Part shown: piece after piece, positions 15,906 through 25,335 of the stretch
How the letters are laid out: every line of letters starts with the position of its first letter
Position numbering within the stretch: position 1 is the stretch's first letter
NCBI RefSeq assembly: GCF_009754915.1
Contig: NZ_WPIK01000014.1
Location: 1-64,000, forward strand
DNA from: Mucilaginibacter arboris
GTDB taxonomy: Bacteria > Bacteroidota > Bacteroidia > Sphingobacteriales > Sphingobacteriaceae
DNA: 64,000 bases
Direction: 5' to 3'
Notes under the pieces: model-generated
What the model was told of the DNA's origin: nothing
The model's input: the letters and a program-made list of their open reading frames with translations, nothing else
Database searches by the model: none
Made by a program: the position numbers and the translations under genes

Positions 15906-18839
15906 TTACATCAACAAGTCGCGGATATCTTCCGGTGTCAGTGATTTTATAAAGTTTCCTTCTGTTGTAATCAGCGTATTAGCTACGTGCATTTTTTGTT
16001 GCTGTAAAAGAAGTATCTTTTCTTCGATACTGTTTTTAGTAATGAATTTATAGATAATTACTTTTTTAGTTTGCCCAATGCGGTGCGTACGGTCAATTGC
16101 CTGTTGTTCTACTGCTGGGTTCCACCACGGATCTAAAATAAAAACGTAATCAGCTTCAGTTAAATTTAAACCAACACCGCCAGCTTTAATAGAGATCAGG
16201 AAAATCCGTAATAATTCATTATTCTGAAACTTGTTAATTTCCTCCTCGCGATTTTTAGTTTTTCCGTCCAAATAAGTATAAGAAATACCCTGATCTTCTA
16301 ACTGGTTTCTGAAAATTGTTAACTGACGTACGAACTGCGAAAAAACCAAAACCTTATGCCCGCTTTCAAGCGCATTGATTAGCATTTCCCACACATCATC
16401 AAATTTGCCAGAACTTCCTTCGTAGCTTTCATCAATCAAACGCGGATGGTTTGCAATTTGCCGCAACTTAATTAAACCTTGTAAAACATGCAATTTTGCT
16501 TGTGCAAACGTACCTTCTTCAATGCTTTTTAAAAGAGCGTTCCGGTATTCGGATTTTACTTTTTCGTACTCGTCGGCCTGTTCATCGCACATCTCAGAAT
16601 AAAATAACTTTTCTGTTTTTGATGGCAGTTCTGTAGCAACCTGTTCTTTAGTTCTTCTCAGGATAAAAGGCTTGATCAAAACCTGCAAACGATGAGCTTT
16701 GTCTTCGTCTTTTTTCTTCTCGATAGGAATAACAAAATTGTTTTGAAAGTAAGCCTGATTTCCCAACAAACCAGGATTGATAAAAGACATTTGCGTCCAT
16801 AAATCATTAACAGAATTTTCTACTGGCGTTCCGCTTAATATCAGTTTAAAGCGCGATTTTAATTCGGTTACTGCCTGAAAAGATTTGGAAGCAGCATTTT
16901 TGATATTCTGGCTTTCATCCAAAATAATATATTCAAAAAAGAAATCTTTTAGCAAATTTATATCGATCCGTGTAATGCCATAAGTAGTAATTATCAAATC
17001 ATAATTGCTGAAAACTGCCGCATTCCGGGAACGTAAACTGCCTGTATGTGCCAGGATTTGTATTTCCGGCGCAAACCTTTTTGCTTCGTTTACCCAATTA
17101 TAAATAAGCGAGGTTGGCATAATAATCAACGAAGTAACTTTACCGTTTGCGGCGTTATCTTCCTTGTTTTTTTGTAGCAAGGCAAGTGTTTGGATAGTTT
17201 TGCCCAAACCCATATCATCTGCCAGGCAACCGCCAAAATGATATTTTTTTAAAAAGTGAAACCAGTCATAACCGGCTTTTTGATAAGCGCGCAATTCGCC
17301 GTTAAAATGTTGCGGCAGCGGGATTTCTTCCAGGCTTTCAAAATTGTTGAGTTGCTGTAATTTCCGGTTCATGGTAACTTCGGCATAATCGCTTGTAGCC
17401 AACTCGTTTACCAAACCGATATGGTGTTTTTTAAGCTGAAGTTTATCACTATGATCACTAAAATAAAGCAGGTTACTGTATTGCGAAAACCATTTTTCCG
17501 GAATGACAGCAATCTCTCCGGAAGGCAAAACAAATTCGCGCCTTTTATTTAAAATATGCTGTTTTAGCTCAATAAACGGAATGGCGTAACTGCCAAAGTA
17601 AACGATGGCATAAATATCAAACCAATCATTTCCTTCCCTAATTTCCAAATTGATTTTAGGGCTGGCATAAAAAAATCGTTTTTCGCCTTCAGGTTGTTCA
17701 ATTTCAAAACCGCTTTCTATTAACTCATCGTGGTGCTCGTTCAGCCAGTTAAAAACAGATAAAGAAGTATCTTCATCTTCTTCCATTTGCGCAACTTCCA
17801 GGTTTTGAAAAAGATTAGATACTGTTTTTAGCCCTAAATTTTCCAGTTCTAAAAACTTCTTTTTCTCCCAGGCCATGCTTCTTTTAATGCGGTAAAAGAA
17901 GTATTGGTCGTCTTTGTTTTCAATTCTTACAGAAACCTGCCGTCCATCTCCATAAGGAAAAACAGCTTCGCCATAACGAAAAAACAGCTGGATCTGAGAA
18001 ATGCCGCCTTCTGTATAAACCGGTTTTAAAATTGGTCCTGCATTATATCTTTCGCTAATGATTTCAAACCCTTGTGCATAAACCGGGTATTTTTCAATCA
18101 ATGGCGCAACAAATTTTTCGTAATAAGTTTTTTCGGATGATTTAGGAATGGAGATGTAACGTTTATCTAAAAACGGAAGCAGTTTTTTGCCTTCAATACC
18201 TTTTTCAAAATAATAAAGTACGTCTTCAAGCAATAAATAAGCCGGCTGGTTGCAAATGATTTCTGCGCCTTTAAACATAAACTCAATCCGTTGGCCTTTG
18301 TATTTTATGGTTGGATAATAGCGTGTTTCGTTTTCGTTTCTGCGGAAATGAAATAAAACAGTTGCCGGTTCTGTTGCAAATTGTACAATACGCTCTGCCG
18401 GATAACCTTCGCGGCTCATTACGCATAATTCTTTTCCGGGAAGCAAGGTTAAGGCTTCGGCCAGTTTTTTTTCGATTTTAGGCCGAAGTTTTTCAAACGC
18501 TTCTTCTGTATAAATTCTGGAAAAGAATTCCAGCGGCCTGATCGGCTTTTTATAGTATTTTAAAATGAGGTGGCTTTGCTCGGTTTCCTGCAAAATCCGG
18601 ATCAGTTTTCGGTCGGTATCGTCTAAACAAGCAGTAAATTCCTCGGCAGTATTAACAAATAAACGTTGGTGCGTGAGCGAGTATTCGCCATTTGGATTAA
18701 GCTGAACAACGTGCGGCTCGATTAGGTACGATAAATATTCATGCTTACAGATAGCATAAATAATTTTACAGGGTTTGCTGCTGTCAACTCTTAACATTGC
18801 TTGTAGGATAGCTGCCTTAAGGCTTTTATGATCAGGCAA
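15906..18839 (-). CDS. SNF2/RAD54-family DEAD-like helicase
   Basis: The 977-residue protein has a long N-terminal region of unknown function (about 1-500). An SNF2 ATPase core follows, with the nucleotide loop DDMGLGKTIQTLALL, motif Ia LIIMPTSLIYNW, motif II ILDESQNIKN (DESQ rather than DEAH) and LSGTPVEN. The C-terminal helicase lobe has LVFSQFVRQL, IKAGGVGLNLTEADYVFILDPWWNPAVEQQAIDRTHRIGQ. Bacterial SNF2 proteins translocate on double-stranded DNA; RapA-like and restriction-linked roles are known, but nothing nearby suggests defence. An inverted pair of the interspersed motif is built into the coding sequence at 17875-17904. Confidence 0.92.
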   Translation of the reverse strand: MPDHKSLKAAILQAMLRVDSSKPCKIIYAICKHEYLSYLIEPHVVQLNPNGEYSLTHQRLFVNTAEEFTACLDDTDRKLIRILQETEQSHLILKYYKKPIRPLEFFSRIYTEEAFEKLRPKIEKKLAEALTLLPGKELCVMSREGYPAERIVQFATEPATVLFHFRRNENETRYYPTIKYKGQRIEFMFKGAEIICNQPAYLLLEDVLYYFEKGIEGKKLLPFLDKRYISIPKSSEKTYYEKFVAPLIEKYPVYAQGFEIISERYNAGPILKPVYTEGGISQIQLFFRYGEAVFPYGDGRQVSVRIENKDDQYFFYRIKRSMAWEKKKFLELENLGLKTVSNLFQNLEVAQMEEDEDTSLSVFNWLNEHHDELIESGFEIEQPEGEKRFFYASPKINLEIREGNDWFDIYAIVYFGSYAIPFIELKQHILNKRREFVLPSGEIAVIPEKWFSQYSNLLYFSDHSDKLQLKKHHIGLVNELATSDYAEVTMNRKLQQLNNFESLEEIPLPQHFNGELRAYQKAGYDWFHFLKKYHFGGCLADDMGLGKTIQTLALLQKNKEDNAANGKVTSLIIMPTSLIYNWVNEAKRFAPEIQILAHTGSLRSRNAAVFSNYDLIITTYGITRIDINLLKDFFFEYIILDESQNIKNAASKSFQAVTELKSRFKLILSGTPVENSVNDLWTQMSFINPGLLGNQAYFQNNFVIPIEKKKDEDKAHRLQVLIKPFILRRTKEQVATELPSKTEKLFYSEMCDEQADEYEKVKSEYRNALLKSIEEGTFAQAKLHVLQGLIKLRQIANHPRLIDESYEGSSGKFDDVWEMLINALESGHKVLVFSQFVRQLTIFRNQLEDQGISYTYLDGKTKNREEEINKFQNNELLRIFLISIKAGGVGLNLTEADYVFILDPWWNPAVEQQAIDRTHRIGQTKKVIIYKFITKNSIEEKILLLQQQKMHVANTLITTEGNFIKSLTPEDIRDLLM
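17875..17904. repeat. Inverted pair of the interspersed motif inside the SNF2 gene
   Basis: ATGCTTCTTTTA (17875-17886), six bases, then TAAAAGAAGTAT (17893-17904). The arms pair over 12 positions with a single G-T wobble. It is translated as part of YFFYRIKRSM, so the hairpin is accommodated in protein code. Confidence 0.7.
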
Positions 18840-18891
18840 AGTTTCAAACGTAGGCAGAATTACCTTAAAAGAAAAATTCTTTTTATAGAAA

Positions 18892-18913
18892 TTTAGGTGA
18901 TAAAAAAAGCATG
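18892..18913. repeat. Degenerate interspersed motif copy
   Basis: TTAGGTGATAAAAAAAGCAT has the extended left half but A in place of G within the core. It lies between the SNF2 gene and dapF. Confidence 0.55.
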
Positions 18914-18966
18914 GGCTGAGAAGAGCGAGGGGTTAAGATCAAAGAGCGGGGAAATTACAAACTTAT

Positions 18967-19761
18967 TTAGATTTCAATTTCTCCCGAAAAAACCTGAACT
19001 GCCGGTCCTTCTAAAAATATATCGGTAAAAACAGTACCATCGTAATTAAATTTTACGCTTAAATCTCCGCCTAAAACTTTTATAGGCGTAAAAACAGCAC
19101 CGGTTTGGTTTTTATGTTTTGCCATAGCTAAGGCAACCGCAGTTACGCCGGTTCCGCAGGCATACGTTTCGTCTTCAACGCCGCGTTCAAAAGTGCGGAC
19201 GAAATAACCATCATTTAAAGGTTCAACAAAATTAATGTTGATGCCATCTTTCTGATAAACAGCATTATTACGGATGGTATAACCATTCTGGTACACATTT
19301 TTGTGTTCCAGATCTTTCACCAGTTCTACATAATGCGGCGAGCCGGTGTTCAGCACATAAGCATTTCCATCACGGTTGATCGTATCAACATTAATCATTT
19401 GTAAACTAACCCAATCACCAGAACCGGAAATTGTGGCATAATGCGGCCCATCAACTGCCAGAAAGTTAGTTTCCTTTTCAATCAATCCTAAAAATTTGGC
19501 AAAGGCTACAATACAACGTCCGCCATTACCGCACATACTGCTTGGTTTTCCATCGGCATTGTAATAGATCATTTCAAAATCGAATGCTTCTTTTACCTGC
19601 AAAAACATGATACCGTCGCCTCCAACCCCAAACCTCCTGTTGCATAAACGGGCAATTAGTTCGGGTTGATGATGGTTAAATTGCTGTAAACGGTTGTCAA
19701 TCAGTATAAAGTCGTTTCCTGCGCCCTGGTATTTGTAAAAAATCTGCTTCACGTTTTTCAA
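18967..19761 (-). CDS. dapF: Diaminopimelate epimerase
   Basis: DapF interconverts LL- and meso-diaminopimelate for lysine and peptidoglycan synthesis by a cofactor-free two-base mechanism. The 264-residue protein has both catalytic cysteines: C77 in MCGNGGRC and C202 in ACGTG. It also has the N-terminal KYQGAGNDFILIDNR. Length is normal. It is divergent from the HtrA gene and is not in a lysine operon. One motif copy is inside (19586-19595, K-E-A-F). Confidence 0.96.
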   Translation of the reverse strand: MKNVKQIFYKYQGAGNDFILIDNRLQQFNHHQPELIARLCNRRFGVGGDGIMFLQVKEAFDFEMIYYNADGKPSSMCGNGGRCIVAFAKFLGLIEKETNFLAVDGPHYATISGSGDWVSLQMINVDTINRDGNAYVLNTGSPHYVELVKDLEHKNVYQNGYTIRNNAVYQKDGININFVEPLNDGYFVRTFERGVEDETYACGTGVTAVALAMAKHKNQTGAVFTPIKVLGGDLSVKFNYDGTVFTDIFLEGPAVQVFSGEIEI

Positions 19762-19876
19762 TTCAAGTATTTAGCACAAATCTTGCTAACATTAGTTTTA
19801 TTAACAACAATTATAAGCAGCTATTATTGATTTTTACACTTTAACACTTTTTAACACTGTTTAAGGTAACTTTAGG

Positions 19877-19908
19877 TTGATTATAAAGTCAATAAGGCAT
19901 TAAATTTG
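19877..19908 (+). promoter_or_regulatory. Candidate promoter of the HtrA gene
   Basis: TTG (19877-19879), 21 bp, then TAAATTTG (19901-19908) fits the Bacteroidetes -33/-7 pattern. It ends 40 bp before the start codon. The 21-bp spacing is the same as in the two PUL promoters. Confidence 0.5.
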
Positions 19909-19948
19909 AATAATAAATTTCAAAATTAGCAAGGGACAAAAATTAAAT

Positions 19949-21508
19949 ATGAAAAAGATAGGTTTATCATTAATGACGGCCATTTTAGGAGGCGCTATTG
20001 CCGTAGGTGCCTATAAAATGGTTGAAACTAAAACAACAGAAGTTGGAACGTTTGAAGACCGGCAAAAAGTTTATTTCGCAAGCAACCATATTGCACCGCT
20101 GGTATCATCTGCCGGAACGGTAGATTTTACACAAGCTGCGGCTGCAGTAACGCCGGCAGTGGTTTACATCCGTACCACTTATTCCTCTTCGCAAAGCGGA
20201 GGCGGACAAGACCAAATGGAGCAAATGTTTGGTGATATGTTTGGTATGCGCCGCAGGCAGCAGTCTAATACGCCGCAACGTGCTTCCGGTTCTGGTGTAA
20301 TAATATCAACCGATGGTTATATCGTAACCAATAATCACGTGGTAGAAAAGGCAGACAAAATTGAAGTTACCACAAACGACAAACGTACTTTTTTAGCTAA
20401 AGTAATTGGCACAGACCCAAATACAGATTTAGCTTTAATTAAAGTAAGTACAGCAGGACTGCCAATTGTTAAGTTTGGTAATTCTGATGAAGCTAAAGTA
20501 GGCGAATGGGTTTTGGCCGTTGGTAACCCTTTTAACTTAACTTCTACCGTAACTGCTGGTATTGTTAGCGCAAAAGGCCGCTCTGTAGGTATTATCGGAA
20601 GTCAGGATAACGATGATGACACAAATCCTTTCTCCAGCCCTAATTTAGACCGTTCTCAAGCACAAACACCCGTTTTAAACAGAGGAATAGAATCCTTTAT
20701 TCAAACTGATGCTGTAATTAATCCGGGAAATAGTGGCGGAGCCTTGGTTAACACAAAAGGCGAATTGATTGGTATTAACTCTGCTATTTTATCTCACACC
20801 GGTTCTTACGAAGGTTACGGTTTTGCAATTCCAATTAACCTGGCTAAAAAAGTGTTGAACGATATTGAGAAATTTGGTAAAGTAAAACGCGGCTATGTTG
20901 GTGTCCAGTTCAGAGAATTAAACCCTGATGCTGCACAGGAGCTGAATGTTAAAACCACAAACGGATTGTATGTAAACGAATTGGTTCAAGGCGGTGGCGC
21001 TCAACAGGCTGGCATCCGTAAAGGTGATATCATTACTAAAGTTGACGGCAATACAGTTTATGAATCATCAGATTTGCAGGAAAAAGTTGCCCGTTTACAA
21101 CCTGGCGATAAAATTAACTTAACTGTTTTACGCGATGGAAAAGAGCAAACATTTGCAGTTACGTTAAAAGCCGATAACAGCAATGTTTTAGCTGGTGGTG
21201 GCAGAACAAAATCTGCAGAAGAAATTTATAATAATTTGGGCGCAAGTTTTGCTCCGCTAAGCAGTGCCCAAAAACAAAAATACAATATGAAGAGCGGCGT
21301 ATTGGTAACACAAGTTCGTCCGGGCAGAATGTTCGATCAGTTAGGAATTGAAGAAGGGTCTGTTATTACAAGCATCAATAAAGTGCCTGTAAACTCTCCT
21401 GAAGCAATTGATAAAGCAATTTCTAATGTAAAAGATGGTATCTTAATTATCACCGGCGTTAGCCCTGATGGTAGTTCATTTACTAACCGTTACAAAATGG
21501 ACAGATAA
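19949..21508 (+). CDS. Do-family periplasmic serine protease/chaperone (HtrA/DegP)
   Basis: The 519-residue protein has an N-terminal membrane/signal segment (about 5-23). A trypsin-like domain with the triad H130 (TNNHVV), D160 (NTDLALIKV) and S262 (NPGNSGGALVN) follows, and then two PDZ domains (about 305-400 and 420-510). It degrades or refolds misfolded envelope proteins. Length and order match DegP/DegQ. It is transcribed alone, with its own promoter candidate and a strong terminator at 21534-21564. Confidence 0.95.
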   Translation: MKKIGLSLMTAILGGAIAVGAYKMVETKTTEVGTFEDRQKVYFASNHIAPLVSSAGTVDFTQAAAAVTPAVVYIRTTYSSSQSGGGQDQMEQMFGDMFGMRRRQQSNTPQRASGSGVIISTDGYIVTNNHVVEKADKIEVTTNDKRTFLAKVIGTDPNTDLALIKVSTAGLPIVKFGNSDEAKVGEWVLAVGNPFNLTSTVTAGIVSAKGRSVGIIGSQDNDDDTNPFSSPNLDRSQAQTPVLNRGIESFIQTDAVINPGNSGGALVNTKGELIGINSAILSHTGSYEGYGFAIPINLAKKVLNDIEKFGKVKRGYVGVQFRELNPDAAQELNVKTTNGLYVNELVQGGGAQQAGIRKGDIITKVDGNTVYESSDLQEKVARLQPGDKINLTVLRDGKEQTFAVTLKADNSNVLAGGGRTKSAEEIYNNLGASFAPLSSAQKQKYNMKSGVLVTQVRPGRMFDQLGIEEGSVITSINKVPVNSPEAIDKAISNVKDGILIITGVSPDGSSFTNRYKMDR

Positions 21509-21518
21509 AAAACAGTGC

Positions 21519-21530
21519 TAAAAGAAGCAT
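21519..21530. repeat. Interspersed motif copy 10 bp after the HtrA stop
   Basis: TAAAAGAAGCAT, reverse orientation, sits between the stop codon and the terminator hairpin. Confidence 0.75.
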
Positions 21531-21533
21531 CGA

Positions 21534-21564
21534 AACCTGCAAAGTAAAATTTGCAGGTTTTTTT
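21534..21564 (+). terminator. Rho-independent terminator of the HtrA gene
   Basis: AACCTGCAAA (21534-21543), a six-base loop, TTTGCAGGTT (21550-21559), then a T-tract. The pdeM start codon follows within a few bases. Confidence 0.85.
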
Positions 21565-21569
21565 GTTTT

Positions 21570-22247
21570 ATGGCTATTTTTGCAGAGATGACTTGTGATG
21601 GAATAGAATTTTTTTTTAAACAGCAAACACTTCTTTTACTGCCCCAAAAAGCGATTTACTGGAAAGACCGGAAAACACTGATTATTGCTGATGTACACTT
21701 AGGCAAAACAGCTCATTTTAGAAAATCCGGAATTGCTATCCCGCAGGAACTTGCCAGAAAAGACCTGGAAGTACTTTCTGCTCTGATTGATGGGCATCAG
21801 CCTGAAACCCTGATTTTTTTGGGCGATTTATTTCACAGCGATAAAAACAGCGATTGGGGACATTTTGCTTTATGGCGAAAAAAGTATGCTAAAAGAAGCA
21901 TGATTTTGATTAAAGGGAATCATGATATAATAGAAGAAGAACATTTTACCAAATTAGATATTTCAGTTCAGGAAGAAATGCTGGTAGGTCCTTTTCGAAT
22001 GGCACATCATCCTTTAAAAATGGAAGAAGCAGAAAAGCTCGAAGTTTATAGTTTGTGCGGCCATATTCACCCTGGCGTACATTTACGCGGAAAAGGGCGT
22101 GATGCAGTTACTTTGTCTTGTTTTTCTTTTGGCCGTAATCAGGCAATTTTACCTTCATTTGGAAAATTTACAGGCCGAATTGCTGTTCAACACCAGGAAA
22201 CAGACCGCGTTTTTGGCATTTTGAATGATAAAGTGGTTGCTTTTTAA
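21570..22247 (+). CDS. pdeM: Ligase-associated DNA damage response phosphoesterase PdeM
   Basis: The 225-residue metallophosphoesterase has its metal-binding motifs in order: LIIADVHLGKTAHFRKSGIA, FLGDLFHS, IKGNHD, AHHP and CGHIHPG. The DVHLGK-AHFRKSGI stretch is typical of PdeM, usually found with a DNA ligase, an Lhr-like helicase and an exonuclease in a DNA repair cluster. None of those partners is adjacent here. The ATG at 21570 lies directly after the upstream terminator; an ATG six codons later (21588) is an alternative start. It carries an exact motif copy at 21890-21899 (K-R-S-M). Confidence 0.85.
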   Translation: MAIFAEMTCDGIEFFFKQQTLLLLPQKAIYWKDRKTLIIADVHLGKTAHFRKSGIAIPQELARKDLEVLSALIDGHQPETLIFLGDLFHSDKNSDWGHFALWRKKYAKRSMILIKGNHDIIEEEHFTKLDISVQEEMLVGPFRMAHHPLKMEEAEKLEVYSLCGHIHPGVHLRGKGRDAVTLSCFSFGRNQAILPSFGKFTGRIAVQHQETDRVFGILNDKVVAF

Positions 22248-22351
22248 GCAAAAGGAACAAAATTTAACAGGTTAAAAGTTTAGATTGTTTCTAAATAGAT
22301 AATGGAACTGATATTGGTACTCAGCTTTATTATCTTTTCAGGTTTAATAAA

Positions 22352-22359
22352 TACTTTTG
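22352..22359 (+). promoter_or_regulatory. Candidate -7 element of the sdh operon
   Basis: TACTTTTG fits TAnnTTTG and ends 31 bp before the sdhC start codon. The -33 box is weak. Confidence 0.4.
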
Positions 22360-22390
22360 CAGTAATAATAATCCTAAAATCAAATAATCG

Positions 22391-23197
22391 ATGAGTGGTT
22401 CTACACAGACTCTTTCTTCTTCAATAGGAAAAAAACTGATCATGTCTTTAACAGGTTTATTTTTATGCCTGTTTCTGATCGTGCATTTAAGCGGAAATTT
22501 TCAGTTGTTTAAAGATGACGAAGGCCTTGCCTTTAATGATTACTCTCATTTTATGACACATTTTCCGCCGATAAAAGTAGTTTCTTACCTGCTTTATTTG
22601 TCTATCATTATCCATTCTGTTTATGCTTTAATCCTAACCATAAACAACCGTAAAGCACGCCCGGTTAATTATGTTGTTCAGCCTAAATCGCCCAGCATCT
22701 GGTCTTCCCGAAATATGGGGATTCTGGGTTCGTTCCTGCTATTGTTTATCGTGATCCACATGGGGAACTTCTGGTTCAGCTACCACAAAGATGAGTGGTT
22801 TAAAAACCACGAAGGGCCAAAAATGCCGTTTAAAGAATACCGGACAGACCTTAAAACAGGTAAATTGATTTCTGCAAAACAGTTGCCGCAGGGAGAATAT
22901 GAGTACGCAAAATATGTAGATGTGAGCAAACAGCAGGAAGTAACCGTAGCAAAAGATCTGCAGGCGCAGGTTATCTTCTCTTTCAGTTCGCCGTTATATG
23001 TTGTATTTTATGTAATTGCAATGGCTGCCTTGTCGTTCCATTTGCTGCATGGCTTTCAAAGTAGCTGGCAAACTTTAGGCATGAACCATCGTAAATATAA
23101 ACCAATTGTTAACCAGATAGGTATATGGCTTTTTGCTGTAATTATCCCAATCGGGTTTGCTATTATGCCAATTGTTTATTATTTCACCAAAAGATAA
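22391..23197 (+). CDS. sdhC: Succinate dehydrogenase/fumarate reductase cytochrome b subunit
   Basis: The 268-residue integral membrane protein has about five helices. They include SIGKKLIMSLTGLFLCLFLIVHLSGN and later VFYVIAMAALSFHLLHGFQSSWQTLG, with histidines placed for heme ligation as in the single-subunit (type B) anchors. It anchors SdhA and SdhB and passes electrons to or from menaquinone. First gene of the sdhCAB operon. The gap to sdhA is 58 bp and contains an interspersed motif copy. Confidence 0.94.
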   Translation: MSGSTQTLSSSIGKKLIMSLTGLFLCLFLIVHLSGNFQLFKDDEGLAFNDYSHFMTHFPPIKVVSYLLYLSIIIHSVYALILTINNRKARPVNYVVQPKSPSIWSSRNMGILGSFLLLFIVIHMGNFWFSYHKDEWFKNHEGPKMPFKEYRTDLKTGKLISAKQLPQGEYEYAKYVDVSKQQEVTVAKDLQAQVIFSFSSPLYVVFYVIAMAALSFHLLHGFQSSWQTLGMNHRKYKPIVNQIGIWLFAVIIPIGFAIMPIVYYFTKR

Positions 23198-23223
23198 ATC
23201 AGCATTAATAAGCTTAAAAGCCT

Positions 23224-23238
23224 GATGCTTCTTTTATA
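23224..23238. repeat. Interspersed motif copy inside the sdhC-sdhA gap
   Basis: GATGCTTCTTTTATA is about 27 bp before the sdhA start and within the operon transcript. Confidence 0.72.
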
Positions 23239-23255
23239 AGATAAAAATTTGTAAA

Positions 23256-25193
23256 ATGGAATTAAATGCCAAACTGCCTGAAGGTCCATTAGCCGAAAAG
23301 TGGAACAAGCAAAAGTTTAACCTGAAACTGGTTAACCCTTCTAACAAGCGGAAATATAATATCATTATTGTAGGTACAGGATTGGCTGGCGCTTCTGCTG
23401 CTGCATCACTGGCCGAATTAGGTTATAATGTTACTGCCTTTTGCTTTCAGGATAGCCCACGCCGTGCACATTCTATTGCTGCACAAGGTGGAATTAATGC
23501 TGCAAAAAATTATCAGAATGATGGCGATAGCGTTTATCGTTTGTTTTATGATACTATAAAAGGCGGCGATTACCGTGCACGTGAAGCAAACGTTTACCGT
23601 TTAGCAGAAGTTTCCGTAAATATTATCGACCAATGTGTAGCACAAGGTGTTCCTTTTGCCCGGGAATATGGTGGTTTATTAGATAACCGTTCTTTTGGTG
23701 GTGCCCAGGTTTCCAGGACTTTTTATGCCCGCGGACAAACCGGGCAACAACTTCTTTTAGGCGCATATTCTGCTTTAAACCGTCAGATTCATTTAGGAAA
23801 AGTAAAAATGTACACCCGTACAGAAATGCTTGACGTAGTTGTTGCTGATGGAAAAGCACAGGGAATTGTTACCCGTAATTTAAGGACTGGTGCTATTGAA
23901 ACCCATGCCGGACATGCGGTTTTACTTTGTACAGGTGGTTACAGCAATGTTTTCTACTTATCAACCAATGCAATTGGTTCTAACGTAACCGCTGCATGGC
24001 GTGCACATAAGCGCGGTGCTTATTTTGCAAACCCTTGTTTTACTCAAATTCACCCAACATGTATCCCTGTTTCCGGGGACCATCAGTCTAAACTGACTTT
24101 GATGTCTGAGTCTTTACGAAATGACGGACGTGTTTGGGCGCCAAAAACGGTTGAAACAGCACAAAAACTGCAAAAAGGTGAAATCAAGGTAACTGATATT
24201 AAAGAAGAAGACCGCGATTACTTTTTAGAGCGTAAATATCCATCTTTTGGTAACCTCGTTCCACGGGATGTAGCTTCCAGAAACGCAAAAGAAATGGCCG
24301 ATGAAGGCCGTGGTGTAGGTGCTTCCGGAAAAGCAGTTTTCCTGGATTTTGCTGAAGCGATCAGCCGTTTAGGTGAAGAAACTGTTGCTGCCAAATACGG
24401 TAACTTGTTTGATATGTATTATCAGATCACAGACGAAAACCCATACAAACAACCTATGCGTATTTATCCGGCAGTACACTATACAATGGGTGGTTTATGG
24501 GTTGATTATAACCTGATGACCACCATTCCGGGTTGTTATGCTTTAGGTGAAGCTAATTTTTCTGATCACGGCGCAAATCGTTTAGGTGCTTCAGCTTTAA
24601 TGCAAGGTTTAGCAGATGGCTATTTTGTAATTCCTTACACTTTAGGGGATTACTTGGCTACCATCGGCCCGAAACCAATCGATCCAAATCATCCTGCTTT
24701 TGCTCAAACTAAAAAAGACGTAGAAGCGCGTGTTGCTAAGTTTCTTTCCATGAAAAAAGGAACTAAAACGGTTAACGAGTATCACCGGGATTTAGGCCAT
24801 ATTATGTGGGAATATTGCGGAATGGCACGTAACGAAGCAGGTTTAATCAAGGCAAAAGGATTAATCCAGGCATTAAAAGCTGATTTCTGGGAAAATGCAA
24901 TAGTAGCTGGCGAAAATGAAGAAATTAATTTTTCTTTAGAACGTGCTGGTAGGGTTGCAGATTTTATCGAATTGGGAGAATTAATGGTGGATGATGCTTT
25001 AATGCGCCGCGAATCATGCGGAGGGCACTTTCGGGAAGAATCTCAGACAGAAGAAGGCGAAGCAAAACGGGATGACGAAAATTTCTCTTTTGTTGCTGCC
25101 TGGGAATATCAGGGCGAAAATCAACCCGAAAAACTGAACAAGGAAGATTTGATTTTTGAAAACGTTAAATTAACACAACGGAGCTATAAATAA
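23256..25193 (+). CDS. sdhA: Succinate dehydrogenase/fumarate reductase flavoprotein subunit
   Basis: The 645-residue flavoprotein has [18 protein letters not shown] for FAD binding and [24 protein letters not shown], whose His is the usual covalent FAD attachment site. It also has the active-site region [13 protein letters not shown] and [16 protein letters not shown]. It oxidises succinate to fumarate in the TCA cycle, or the reverse in anaerobic metabolism. Length fits the type B enzymes of Bacteroidetes. A variant of the interspersed motif (ACTTCTTTTA) is at 23750-23759. Confidence 0.96.
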   Translation: MELNAKLPEGPLAEKWNKQKFNLKLVNPSNKRKYNIIIVGTGLAGASAAASLAELGYNVTAFCFQDSPRRAHSIAAQGGINAAKNYQNDGDSVYRLFYDTIKGGDYRAREANVYRLAEVSVNIIDQCVAQGVPFAREYGGLLDNRSFGGAQVSRTFYARGQTGQQLLLGAYSALNRQIHLGKVKMYTRTEMLDVVVADGKAQGIVTRNLRTGAIETHAGHAVLLCTGGYSNVFYLSTNAIGSNVTAAWRAHKRGAYFANPCFTQIHPTCIPVSGDHQSKLTLMSESLRNDGRVWAPKTVETAQKLQKGEIKVTDIKEEDRDYFLERKYPSFGNLVPRDVASRNAKEMADEGRGVGASGKAVFLDFAEAISRLGEETVAAKYGNLFDMYYQITDENPYKQPMRIYPAVHYTMGGLWVDYNLMTTIPGCYALGEANFSDHGANRLGASALMQGLADGYFVIPYTLGDYLATIGPKPIDPNHPAFAQTKKDVEARVAKFLSMKKGTKTVNEYHRDLGHIMWEYCGMARNEAGLIKAKGLIQALKADFWENAIVAGENEEINFSLERAGRVADFIELGELMVDDALMRRESCGGHFREESQTEEGEAKRDDENFSFVAAWEYQGENQPEKLNKEDLIFENVKLTQRSYK

Positions 25194-25199
25194 CAGTTG

Positions 25200-25330
25200 T
25201 AGGTTTTCGGTTGCGGGTTGCCAGTTACAACTCACAACGGGCAACCCGCAACATACGTTCGAATAATATAAACAACAGTTTTCGGTTGCCGGTTTCAACT
25301 TACAACTGTCAACTTACAACTCACAACTGA
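25200..25330. repeat. Repeat-rich spacer between sdhA and sdhB with a strong hairpin
   Basis: GTTGCGGGTTGCC (25210-25222) and its perfect complement (25240-25252) form a 13-bp stem. Then come tandem words of the type CAACTTACAACTG/CTCACAACTG up to the sdhB ribosome binding region. The stem lies within the operon and could tune the ratio of SdhA to SdhB message. Confidence 0.6.
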
Positions 25331-25335
25331 TCAAT

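Noticed and set aside
15906-18839. SNF2 helicase as part of a defence island (for example a DISARM-like system)
   Set aside because: The neighbours are dapF and an Mla operon. No methylase, nuclease or DUF1998-type partner is present.
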